Assembly: GCA_009360885.1 (NCBI GenBank)
Contig: SPEL01000004.1
Location: 62,001 to 126,000 of the forward strand
Origin: Sphingobium sp.
Lineage (GTDB): Bacteria; Pseudomonadota; Alphaproteobacteria; Sphingomonadales; Sphingomonadaceae
Reading direction: 5' to 3'
DNA: 64,000 nucleotides
Shown here: piece after piece, positions 9,934 through 17,637 of the stretch
Numbering within the stretch: position 1 is the stretch's first letter
How the letters are laid out: every line of letters starts with the position of its first letter
Program-made: the position numbers and the translations under genes
The notes under the pieces: model-generated
What the model saw: only the letters and a program-made list of their open reading frames with translations
Databases searched by the model: none
Told to the model about the DNA's origin: nothing

Positions 9934-11276
9934 CAGATAGCCGCATGACCGACACTTCCTCTCCTGTCTGGCACCCCTTCACGCAGCACGGCCTCAACGA
10001 AGCACAACCTCTGATAGATCGTGCCGATGGGGCGACTCTCACATGCCGTGATGGCAGTGAACTGATCGACGGGATATCGAGCTGGTGGGTCGTAACGCAC
10101 GGCCATTGCCACCCGCCGATTATCTCCGCCATTCGGGAACAAGCCGAGAAGCTCGATCAGGTCATTTTCGCGGGCTTTACCCATGAACCGGCAGAAAGAG
10201 TCGCAAAAGGCCTCATCCGCCTGACCGACCGGCATTTGCCGTCTCATGACCCGCTATCCCCCGATCCACTAACCCATGTGTTTTTCTCTGACAGCGGATC
10301 AACATCGGTCGAGGTCGCCCTCAAAATGGCGCTGGGCTACTGGCACCGCCATGCACGCGACCATGGGGGCAAGCCCCGCCATCGCATCATCGTGATGGAG
10401 CATAGCTATCATGGCGACACCATCGGCACCATGTCGGTGGGGGCAAGGGGCGTGTTCAATCAGGTCTATACGCCGCTGCTCTTTGATGTGACAACGATTC
10501 CCTACCCCGCTGCAGGGCGGGAACAAGCAATGCTCGATGCCTTGGAAGCCGCCTGCCGCGCCGCGCATGACCCCGCCGACAAACCCGCCGCGCTTATCGT
10601 CGAGCCTTTGATATTAGGCTCCGGCGGGATGCTGTTTTATTCCCCCGCGACATTGAAGGCGATGGCGCAGATTTGCGCCGCTTATGATGTTCTGTTCATC
10701 GCGGATGAAGTAATGACCGCATGGGGCCGCACCGGCACCCTTTTCGCATGCGAGCCAGCAGAGATCACGCCCGACATACTCTGCCTCTCCAAGGGGATGA
10801 CGGGGGGGAGCCTCCCGCTGGCCGCCACCCTCGCCCGGCGCAAAATATTCGACGCGCATGTCTCCGATGACCGCGCCGACATGTTTTTCCACTCCTCCAG
10901 CTTCACCGCCAACCCCATCGCCTGCGCCGCCGCCGCCGCCAATATCGCGATCTGGGAAAGCGAGGACATGCCCGCCCGCATCGCATCACGCGGCGCAGCG
11001 ATGCAGCAACATATTGACCGGCTCAGCACCCACAAGGCTTTTACCAATGCCCGGCGCATGGGGGCAATAGCCGCCATTGACCTCATCACCACCGGCGAGA
11101 ATGGCTATATGGCCGATGTTGCGCCAAAGCTCCGCGCCTTTTTTCTGGAACGCGGCCTCTTGCTGCGGCCCCTTGGTAACACCATATATGTGCTACCGCC
11201 TTATTGCATCAGCGACACACAGCTGAACCAAATATTCACCGCAATCGACGAAGCAGGACATCTCTTTGGTTCCTGA
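9930..11276 (+). CDS. bioA: Adenosylmethionine-8-amino-7-oxononanoate aminotransferase
   Basis: A 448-residue class III aminotransferase that makes 7,8-diaminopelargonate with S-adenosylmethionine as amino donor. Diagnostic features are VWHPFTQHG at the N-terminus, [60 protein letters not shown] and the PLP Lys in [13 protein letters not shown]. The start at 9930 overlaps the bioD stop; a second ATG five codons downstream is possible. bioB and bioC are not in the window. Confidence 0.95.
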   Translation: MTDSRMTDTSSPVWHPFTQHGLNEAQPLIDRADGATLTCRDGSELIDGISSWWVVTHGHCHPPIISAIREQAEKLDQVIFAGFTHEPAERVAKGLIRLTDRHLPSHDPLSPDPLTHVFFSDSGSTSVEVALKMALGYWHRHARDHGGKPRHRIIVMEHSYHGDTIGTMSVGARGVFNQVYTPLLFDVTTIPYPAAGREQAMLDALEAACRAAHDPADKPAALIVEPLILGSGGMLFYSPATLKAMAQICAAYDVLFIADEVMTAWGRTGTLFACEPAEITPDILCLSKGMTGGSLPLAATLARRKIFDAHVSDDRADMFFHSSSFTANPIACAAAAANIAIWESEDMPARIASRGAAMQQHIDRLSTHKAFTNARRMGAIAAIDLITTGENGYMADVAPKLRAFFLERGLLLRPLGNTIYVLPPYCISDTQLNQIFTAIDEAGHLFGS

Positions 11277-11335
11277 TCTTCCCTTTTTGTGGATTTGGCG
11301 CTATGGCGGCGCGAATTTCAGGAAATCAGGATAAT

Positions 11336-11554
11336 ATGGCCAAAGAAGAACTGCTCGAAATGCGCGGAAGCGTTGTGGAATTGCTTCCCAATGCGATGTT
11401 CCGTGTCCGCCTTGAAAATGACCATGAAATTTTGGGTCATACCGCCGGTAAAATGCGCAAAAACCGCATTCGCGTGCTGGTAGGCGACGAAGTGCTTGTC
11501 GAACTTACCCCTTATGACCTTACCAAGGGTCGTATCACCTACCGCTTCAAATAA
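11336..11554 (+). CDS. infA: Translation initiation factor IF-1
   Basis: The 72-residue S1-fold (OB) protein matches IF-1 over its whole length: [19 protein letters not shown], then [22 protein letters not shown], then [21 protein letters not shown]. The ATG at 11336 with AGGAT just upstream gives the canonical length, so upstream in-frame ATGs are ignored. It lies 59 bases after bioA and 14 before maf. IF-1 binds the ribosomal A site during initiation. Confidence 0.97.
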   Translation: MAKEELLEMRGSVVELLPNAMFRVRLENDHEILGHTAGKMRKNRIRVLVGDEVLVELTPYDLTKGRITYRFK

Positions 11555-11568
11555 GGCTGGCGCGCATT

Positions 11569-12156
11569 ATGTCGCGCCCGGATGGCATCCGCCTTATTCT
11601 TGCGTCCGCGTCGCCGCGCCGGGTTGATCTGCTGCGGCAGATCGGCGTGACGCCCGATGCCATTGACCCCGCCGATATTGACGAAAGCCCCCTGAAGGGT
11701 GAGCTGCCGCATGATTATGCCCTGCGCATGGCCGCAGAAAAGGCCGCAGCCGTTGCCCCGCGCCACAAAGGCGCGCTGGTGCTGGCGGGCGATACGGTGG
11801 TCGCCTGCGGGCGGCGTATTTTGCCCAAGGCAGAGGATGCGGAAACCGCGCGCAAATGCCTTGATCTGATATCAGGCAGACGACACCATGTGTTATCCGC
11901 CATCACCCTGATCGATGCGGACGGCAAGGCCCGGCACCGCCTGTCGGACAGCATCGTCACCTTCAAACGGCTGCACCCGGACGAAATCACCGCTTATATT
12001 GATAGCGGCGAATGGGAAGGCAAAGCAGGCGGCTATGCGATACAGGGCCGCGCCGCGGGCCTCATCCGTGCCCTCTCTGGCAGCCATAGCGGTGTTGTCG
12101 GCCTCCCTCTTTATGAAACACAGGCCTTGTTGAAGGCCGTAGGATTAGCATTATGA
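11569..12156 (+). CDS. maf: Maf-family nucleotide pyrophosphatase
   Basis: A 195-residue Maf/HAM1-fold house-cleaning enzyme that hydrolyses non-canonical or selected nucleoside triphosphates. The phosphate-binding ILASASPRRVDLLRQIG is at the N-terminus, LAGDTVVACG near residue 67 and the GGYAIQGRAAGLI segment near 152 are intact. It is followed by the RNase E/G-like gene in an ATGA overlap. infA-maf-RNase-yacG is a conserved alphaproteobacterial order. Confidence 0.95.
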   Translation: MSRPDGIRLILASASPRRVDLLRQIGVTPDAIDPADIDESPLKGELPHDYALRMAAEKAAAVAPRHKGALVLAGDTVVACGRRILPKAEDAETARKCLDLISGRRHHVLSAITLIDADGKARHRLSDSIVTFKRLHPDEITAYIDSGEWEGKAGGYAIQGRAAGLIRALSGSHSGVVGLPLYETQALLKAVGLAL

Positions 12157-13178
12157 ACCAGACGCAATGGCTTTACGAAGAAGGCATTGGTGAAAGCCGC
12201 GCTGCCCTTGTTGCCCATGGCCGCATCCTTGAGGCCTTGATTGAACGCGAGACAGACCATGTGCAGTCAGGGGCCGTAGCGCAGGGACGCCTCATTCATG
12301 TCCTCATCCCCAAAAAGCGCGGCATTGTGCGTCTGCTGTCGGGTGAGGAGGTTCTGCTGGAGCCCATTCCCCCGCGCCTGTCTGAAGGCGGCAATGTGCT
12401 GGTGGAAATAAGGCGTGAAGCATTGGGCGAGGCTGGCCTTGACGGCGAGCGCCGTGACAAGCTGGCCCTCGCCCGCGCCGCCGGGCCGGGGGTAAAGCCC
12501 CATGCTGGCCCCAGCCTGCTGCAACGTATTCGAGAAACCGGTATTCCTGTCCTCCCCTGTCCCGCGCATGAGGAAGACCATTTCGAGGACCATGGCTGGT
12601 CAGAACTGCTCGATTCGGCCATGCGCGGCGAAGTCGGCACAGAGGCGGCTGCGCTGCGGATATTCCCCACACCCGCCATGGTGCTGATTGATGTGGATGG
12701 CAGCCTGCCCCCGGCACAGCTTGGCCCCAAGGGCGCAAAACTGGCGGCACAGGCGATTCGCGCCATGAACCTCACCGGCTCCATCGGCATTGATCTGCCG
12801 ACGATGAACAACAAGGATGAGCGCGTCGTTGCAGCTGCGCAAATTGATAAAGTGCTGGAGCAGCCTTTTGAGCGCACCGCCGTCAATGGCTTTGGCTTTG
12901 TCCAGATCATCCGCAAGCGGGAACGCGCATCGCTTATCGAATTGCTGCGGGATGACCCGGTGCGTACTGCCGCCATGGCGCTGCTACGGCAGGCAGAGCG
13001 TTTTAACGGCGCGCACGGCACCGGCGGCGGCGCGGTGACATTGACCGCCAGCCCTGCGGTGGTTGATCTGCTGCGCAAGAATGAGGGCTGGACCAGCCTG
13101 CTAGAAAAGCGGCGCGGCGGTTCAGTGACGTTAAATGTCGATTCTAAGATGGCCATTGGTCAACATCATGTCGGTTAA
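12153..13178 (+). CDS. Short RNase E/G-like protein
   Basis: The 341-residue protein matches the RNase E/G family but is shorter than full RNase G (about 490 residues) and far shorter than RNase E. It has a degenerate S1-like N-terminus (residues 1-80) and the DNase I-like catalytic segment ATPAMVLIDVDGSLPP-like region at about 172-188, which carries the Asp of the metal site, with LTGSIGIDLPTM near 210 providing the second Asp. The zinc-link CPxC motif and C-terminal small domain are not evident. Whether it is an active endoribonuclease is unknown. It overlaps yacG. Confidence 0.88.
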   Translation: MNQTQWLYEEGIGESRAALVAHGRILEALIERETDHVQSGAVAQGRLIHVLIPKKRGIVRLLSGEEVLLEPIPPRLSEGGNVLVEIRREALGEAGLDGERRDKLALARAAGPGVKPHAGPSLLQRIRETGIPVLPCPAHEEDHFEDHGWSELLDSAMRGEVGTEAAALRIFPTPAMVLIDVDGSLPPAQLGPKGAKLAAQAIRAMNLTGSIGIDLPTMNNKDERVVAAAQIDKVLEQPFERTAVNGFGFVQIIRKRERASLIELLRDDPVRTAAMALLRQAERFNGAHGTGGGAVTLTASPAVVDLLRKNEGWTSLLEKRRGGSVTLNVDSKMAIGQHHVG

Positions 13179-13368
13179 GGCCAATAAGCCCTGCCCGCTT
13201 TGCAAAGCGCCAGTAGTGGCTGAATTTGCGCCTTTTTGCAGCCGTGGGTGCCGGGATCGGGACCTTCTGGGCTGGCTGGGCGAGGGCTATCGCATCGCCG
13301 GAAAATCGACAGAAGAAGACGAACTTCAAAAAAGCAGTGATTATGGACTAGACAGGGACCATATATGA
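13168..13368 (+). CDS. yacG: DNA gyrase inhibitor YacG-like zinc protein
   Basis: A 66-residue zinc-ribbon protein. Zinc ligands are the CPLC pair at residues 9-12 and the CSRGC pair near 25-29, followed by DRDLLGWLGEGYRI, the family pattern. The E. coli protein binds GyrB and inhibits gyrase. The ATG at 13168 overlaps the end of the RNase-like gene by 11 bases. Confidence 0.92.
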   Translation: MSVKANKPCPLCKAPVVAEFAPFCSRGCRDRDLLGWLGEGYRIAGKSTEEDELQKSSDYGLDRDHI

Positions 13369-13440
13369 TGCTTATAGCCCCGTCTCCAACAGGAAGCAGT
13401 TACACATAACTGCAACCGAAACCGGCCCAAACCGGATAGT

Positions 13441-13516
13441 GCCTGAGTAGCTCAGTTGGTAGAGCATGCGACTGAAAATCGCAGTGTCGGCGGTTCGATC
13501 CCGTCCTCAGGCACCA
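13441..13516 (+). tRNA. tRNA-Phe (GAA)
   Basis: A 76-base cloverleaf with encoded CCA. Acceptor arms GCCTGAG and CTCAGGC pair perfectly, the D-loop contains AGCTCAGTTGGTAGAGC, the anticodon stem TGCGA/TCGCA encloses CTGAAAA with anticodon GAA at 13474-13476, and the T-arm GGCGGTTCGATCCCGTC is standard. Confidence 0.98.
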
Positions 13517-14234
13517 CTTTTCTTCAAATATCGCCAGAGAAGAATTAGGGTGCAGGAACCCCGCTTTTCTGCGTCCTTTAACGGACGCTATTTCCAATCA
13601 CAGAGCCGGGAGACATTTTGTACCCACAGCTTTCAGAACATTCTGAAGGATTTCTCTGTGGGGGTATGCAGGCGGCACGGTGATGCGATGAGCAGCATGA
13701 TGGCAGTGATGGGCGCGTTCAGACGAACCCCAGCGCCTTCCGTTAGCCCTGCCAGTCAATGGGAAGGCCCGACATCTGCGCCAGCCGCTGACGATTAAGC
13801 CCCACCGGTTGTTGCCCGTTACAGCCGCCACGATATCCGGCGCGAGCGACGATATATGGAGTAGCACACCATAGCATAACCTGTATGCCACAAGACCATA
13901 CCTGTTAGAGGCTATCCCGATCAGCGGTGAGCGTAACCGCCGTTTCAGAGGTAGTTGGCACATTCGTGCGGCAGAAAGTCTTTCAAGGAGCGAACCGATG
14001 CGCCCCTCCATGTGGTGTCGGAGAAGCGCCCTGCGGCTTTGCTAAGCACGGGCTTAAACTTGGCCAAGACCCGCTCTAGGACGTTTGATTTGAAATACGC
14101 TTCATCGTAGCGGCGAGGCGCAGAGCATATTTCAAATTCACAAACCGCACTAGGAACATGGAGTTTCTAGCGCCCCTGATGAATCAGAGGTTCATTCAGC
14201 GCCTGCACCATATTGTAACGAGCTTCGGATCTGG
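13517..14234. other. Gene-poor interval with element debris
   Basis: No intact gene is visible. From left to right it holds a small hairpin (GCGTCC/GGACGC near 13570), a larger nested hairpin at 13621-13665, a decayed recombinase C-terminus at 13719-13870, about 210 bases I cannot assign, and the second hairpin repeat copy from 14083. It follows the tRNA-Phe gene directly, a usual site for integrated elements. Confidence 0.7.
13719..13870 (-). pseudogene. Recombinase C-terminal fragment, frameshifted
   Basis: On the minus strand one frame reads HISSLAPDIVAAVTGNNRWG; a +1 shift then reads LNRQRLAQMSGLPIDWQG, a stop, and RKALGFV. This matches the family ending in which an APDI-AAI helix is followed by LPIDW-QR-ALGF at the C-terminus of large serine recombinases. 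A frameshift and an internal stop show that it is dead. The N-terminal catalytic domain is absent. Confidence 0.65.
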
Positions 14235-14240
14235 TTACTG
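14083..14240. repeat. Dispersed hairpin repeat, copy 2
   Basis: Matches copy 1 from TTTGAAATACGC onward with about 87% identity over the first 64 bases, then more loosely. Palindrome arms lie at 14169-14194 and 14219-14239. Its right arm contains the TAA stop codon of the isochorismatase-family gene on the minus strand. Confidence 0.68.
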
Positions 14241-14882
14241 GAGCTTAGCCATCTCATCCAGCAAGGCAGGCGTATTCGTTACGCGGCAATAGCCTTTCGT
14301 CAGTTCCAGCGCCCATTCATGCCGTTCCGGCGTATAGGTGGCACAGGCATCTTCGGGCACGACCACCAGAAACCCCTTATCGCACGCATCTCTTACCGCC
14401 GAAATCACGCATTGGTCGGTCAACAACCCGACAATGACGAGGCGCGTAATGCCAAGATTGCGCAGCAGATATTCGATAATCGTCGAATTGAACACGCTCG
14501 ACGTTGTTTTGGGCAGGCGGATTTCGTCTCCTTGCGGCGCGATTTCTTCCAAAACCTGCGCCTCTTTCGATCCGCGAGCGACATTAATACCGCTTACCTT
14601 ATAATCCAGGCTACGATCGCGCCCGTCATCAGTCAGATTTTCAACGGTCGTAAAAATTACTTCCGCGCCCTTTGCCCGAAAAGCATCCTGTAGCGCACGG
14701 ATATTAGGCAGCATCACCTGCTCTATCCGATCCATATAATAGCGTTTTTCATCGGGCAGGCTATCCCGATCATAATCGGCAAGGTCGCCATATCCATAGC
14801 CCGCAACCTCATATTGCACATCCACAACCAGCAAGGCAGTGCTGCCTGCATCCGTAAGCGGAGCATCACGAAGAATTGTCAT
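14235..14882 (-). CDS. Isochorismatase-family cysteine hydrolase
   Basis: A 215-residue cytoplasmic hydrolase of the isochorismatase/nicotinamidase fold. The catalytic triad is visible: Asp in LLVVDVQ near residue 20, Lys in RLPKTTSSVF near 120, and Cys in LLTDQCVISAVRDA near 151. The start at ATG 14882 has GAGG five bases upstream and lies 7 bases after the glutamine-synthetase-like gene. The substrate is unknown; families include amide and imide hydrolases. It is the last gene of the eight-gene operon, and its stop lies within a repeat copy. Confidence 0.88.
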   Translation of the reverse strand: MTILRDAPLTDAGSTALLVVDVQYEVAGYGYGDLADYDRDSLPDEKRYYMDRIEQVMLPNIRALQDAFRAKGAEVIFTTVENLTDDGRDRSLDYKVSGINVARGSKEAQVLEEIAPQGDEIRLPKTTSSVFNSTIIEYLLRNLGITRLVIVGLLTDQCVISAVRDACDKGFLVVVPEDACATYTPERHEWALELTKGYCRVTNTPALLDEMAKLQ

Positions 14883-14889
14883 ATCATCC

Positions 14890-16218
14890 TCAATAAATGG
14901 CAGCATAGCGACGGCAAAGTTCATCAGCGTCCCACGCGGAACATAAATCTGCTTCATGCCGCTTGGCCAGTATCAGGGCTTCAACCAGCGACGCGCCCAG
15001 CGCTTCGCAAAGTAACGCATCCTTTTCCAGCCGATCCAGCGCCTCTGGCAGCGATTGCGGCAGCCTTTCCACCCCGGCCCTACGTAATTCCTCTTCCGGC
15101 AATTCTGATGGATCACTGTTGACGAGAGGAGGCATGCCCGCGTCAGTTCTGATGCCATCAAGCCCCGCCGCGAGCAGCCCGCCCAGCACGAGATAAGGAT
15201 TGGCCGTGGCATCGGCGGCCCTGTATTCCACATTAAACTGACGGGCGATGGAAGCAGGATCGCTGCCGACTACAGGACAGAGACGCAATGTAGCCTCGCG
15301 GTTGCGGTCCCCCATGCAGGTATAGGCCGAACTCCAGCGGTGCGGTTTCAGCCGTTCATAAGAAATAACGGATGACGCCGTCAGCGCGCATAATGCCGAC
15401 ATATGATTAACAATGCCCGCGCAAAAGGCCTGCCCTATTCTGCTCAGCCCCGCCTCTCCGGCAGAATCATATAACAGAGGGCGTCCTTCACCATCCCATA
15501 ATGACAGATGAACGTGAACCCCGCTGCCGACCCCGCCCGCATGGCGAAGCGGAGAGAAAGAGGCATGCCCGCCAGCCCGGTGGGCATAAGCGCGCACCAA
15601 TTCCCGCGATACCACCGCCCTGTCGGCGGATGTGACGCCAAAAGACGGTTTCATCGTCAGTTCAAACTGATTCTCCGCAAATTCTGCCAGCAGCATTTCC
15701 GGTTCCACCCCGGCCTGCTCCAGCAAAGTCATCAGGTTACTGCTAAACGGTTCATGTCGTACTGCGCGCTGATAAGAGAAACCGGGCGTGCCGCCATCCT
15801 CGCCGGGCAACGTCAACCAGAATTCCTGCTCAAAGGAAGCCATGACCCTTATCTTCATCGCGGCCAGCTCTTCGACCATTCTCCGCACAAAGCTACGGGC
15901 GCACAAGCCCATATCCTGTCCCTGCAGATCACTTATGTCACACAGGGCAAAGCGCAGCCTCGGTCCATCGGGCGTCAATGGCACATCTACCAGGGTTGCT
16001 TCGTCCGTCCTTAAACGGCAATCCCCATGCGATCCCCATGGGTTGGGCGATGCAATCGTATCAAATGGCGATATGATCTGGTTGACCGGCACCCAGCCGA
16101 CCCCTGATTTTAACCCTTCATTCGCCAGTGCCCATGCCCCTCGTCCGCGCGTAATTCCGGCCAGATCGGTCACCAGATAATGGGTCAGTATGGAAGAAGG
16201 GGATGACGGATGAGGCAT
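14890..16218 (-). CDS. Glutamine synthetase family ligase (PuuA/GlnA3-like)
   Basis: A 442-residue ATP-dependent ligase related to glutamine synthetase and gamma-glutamylpolyamine synthetase. The C-terminal catalytic domain shows the glutamate-binding ASFEQEFWL near residue 133, the ATP/metal segment GSGVHVHLSLWDGEGRPL near 237, and NREATLRL near 314 with its substrate Arg. An N-terminal beta-grasp part is present (residues 1-95). Lacking the GlnB adenylylation-site context, it is more likely to glutamylate an amine than to assimilate ammonia, but that is inference. The start at 16218 has GGAG upstream. A 153-base gap separates it from the M20 gene. Confidence 0.87.
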   Translation of the reverse strand: MPHPSSPSSILTHYLVTDLAGITRGRGAWALANEGLKSGVGWVPVNQIISPFDTIASPNPWGSHGDCRLRTDEATLVDVPLTPDGPRLRFALCDISDLQGQDMGLCARSFVRRMVEELAAMKIRVMASFEQEFWLTLPGEDGGTPGFSYQRAVRHEPFSSNLMTLLEQAGVEPEMLLAEFAENQFELTMKPSFGVTSADRAVVSRELVRAYAHRAGGHASFSPLRHAGGVGSGVHVHLSLWDGEGRPLLYDSAGEAGLSRIGQAFCAGIVNHMSALCALTASSVISYERLKPHRWSSAYTCMGDRNREATLRLCPVVGSDPASIARQFNVEYRAADATANPYLVLGGLLAAGLDGIRTDAGMPPLVNSDPSELPEEELRRAGVERLPQSLPEALDRLEKDALLCEALGASLVEALILAKRHEADLCSAWDADELCRRYAAIY

Positions 16219-16365
16219 GGAGAAACTCCGGTACGGCAAAGATGGTTTCATATCATACAATACAACCATTATTGGCAATAATGAAATGAAATATACTAAA
16301 AACTAGCTGATGGTCCATATCCTCCGCACCTCAGCATCAGGATAGAGACCACAACACTTCGTTAT

Positions 16366-16381
16366 CTAGGGTCAGGACCTA
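16366..16381. repeat. TAGGGTCAGGACC motif copy
   Basis: CTAGGGTCAGGACCTA; near-identical short sequences occur at 33312, 35121, 39147, 41871, 53758 and 62230. The TGA stop of the M20 gene at 16372-16374 lies inside it. Confidence 0.65.
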
Positions 16382-17637
16382 TGCAATACGGGAGCAGCCT
16401 GCGCCAGTCGGCATAATAGCAGCGCGGAAAGGCGGGACCGTTCAACAAGGCTGGAAACGATGAGATACTCATCTGCGGAATGGATTGAACCGCCCCGCAC
16501 GCCCATGGTGTCAACCACCGGCACACCACAGGCCGCAATATTATTGCCATCGCACACACCGCCAGTGTCCCGCCAGCCTATTTCCTGCCCAAGGCTACGC
16601 CCACACTGCTGCACCAATTCGTACAATGCCTGTGCCCGTGCATCCATCGGCTTAGGCGGACGAGCGAACCCGCCATGTACATGAATGGCAACATCCCTTT
16701 GCCGCGCAACATCCGCTATTATCATATCGAGTGCTGCCTGCGCCTCTTCCTGATCCCGCGGCGTGGCCGGGCGCATATTAACGCGCACGATGGCATGGTC
16801 AGGCACCACATTATTTGGCCCACCACCGTCAATGCGGGCGGGATTGACCGAAAGGCCGGGTCGGACCAGTTCGGTGAGGCGCAGCGTCAAATCCGCCGCA
16901 GCAACGACGGCATTGCGCCCATCTTGCGGGTTACGGCCAGCATGCGCACTACGCCCGGTAATAATGATGGAAAAATTACCGCTTCCCGGCCTTGCCCCCG
17001 CCAGGGTGCCATCGGGAAGTGCGGATGGTTCATAGGTCAATGCTGCATATTTCCCCTGCGCCGCCCGCTTCAGCAAAGCGGCGGACCCGGGCGATGCAAT
17101 TTCTTCATCACTATTCAGAACGACCTGATACCCCAGCCTTTCACACCCTTCATAGCGTTCAAAGGCGCTTAGCGCCGCCAGCATAACCGCGATGCCGCCC
17201 TTCATATCCGCGACACCGGGGCCGTTCAGCACGTCATCATTCAACCAGCGGCAGGATTGAAAATCACTATCCTTTGCAAACACCGTATCCATATGGCCAG
17301 TCAGCAAAATCTGCACAGGGGCTTCGGGACGCACCGTCAACAGCAGGTTGTCGCCATAGGTTTCCGCCTTCTGCGCACCGGATACATCAACCGATGAACC
17401 AATATCAGCAGGCAGCCGCCGCACCTCCCCCGGAAGGAAGGACAATGCATCAGCAAGCATATCCGCCATATGCGAAAGACCGGCAAGGTTGCGTGATCCG
17501 CTGTTAATCGCCGACCACGCAAGCACCCGGTCAAGCATACCAGCTCCCTCGACATGATCCAGCACGGACTGATAGCGCGTCACATCATCCATGCCGGGCA
17601 GATCAGTGCCAGAGAGGAAGGCAGGCTTTTCCCTCAT
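16372..17637 (-). CDS. M20 family metallo-deacylase, candidate succinyl-amino-acid desuccinylase
   Basis: A 421-residue two-zinc M20 enzyme related to CPG2/DapE/ArgE. Metal ligands are intact: LTGHMDTVF (His, Asp) near residue 115, GPGVADMKGG (bridging Asp) near 140, SDEEIASPG (catalytic Glu pair) near 176, and the C-terminal His in SIHSADEY near 386; the dimerisation domain with TGRSAHAGRNPQDGRNA is present. It overlaps astD by ATGA. An AstE is missing, so desuccinylation of the pathway product is a reasonable role (inference). The last residues HRS and the stop are encoded by a repeat motif. Confidence 0.85.
   Translation of the reverse strand: MREKPAFLSGTDLPGMDDVTRYQSVLDHVEGAGMLDRVLAWSAINSGSRNLAGLSHMADMLADALSFLPGEVRRLPADIGSSVDVSGAQKAETYGDNLLLTVRPEAPVQILLTGHMDTVFAKDSDFQSCRWLNDDVLNGPGVADMKGGIAVMLAALSAFERYEGCERLGYQVVLNSDEEIASPGSAALLKRAAQGKYAALTYEPSALPDGTLAGARPGSGNFSIIITGRSAHAGRNPQDGRNAVVAAADLTLRLTELVRPGLSVNPARIDGGGPNNVVPDHAIVRVNMRPATPRDQEEAQAALDMIIADVARQRDVAIHVHGGFARPPKPMDARAQALYELVQQCGRSLGQEIGWRDTGGVCDGNNIAACGVPVVDTMGVRGGSIHSADEYLIVSSLVERSRLSALLLCRLAQAAPVLHRS

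Noticed and set aside
12296-13156. Minus-strand open frame of 286 codons within the RNase E/G-like gene
   Set aside because: Ser/Arg-rich composition with no motif; it is the mirror of a well-supported + strand gene in GC-rich DNA.
13400-13597. Minus-strand open frame of 65 codons across the tRNA-Phe gene
   Set aside because: It is the antisense reading of a tRNA, a common false gene; the protein has no family beyond that artefact.
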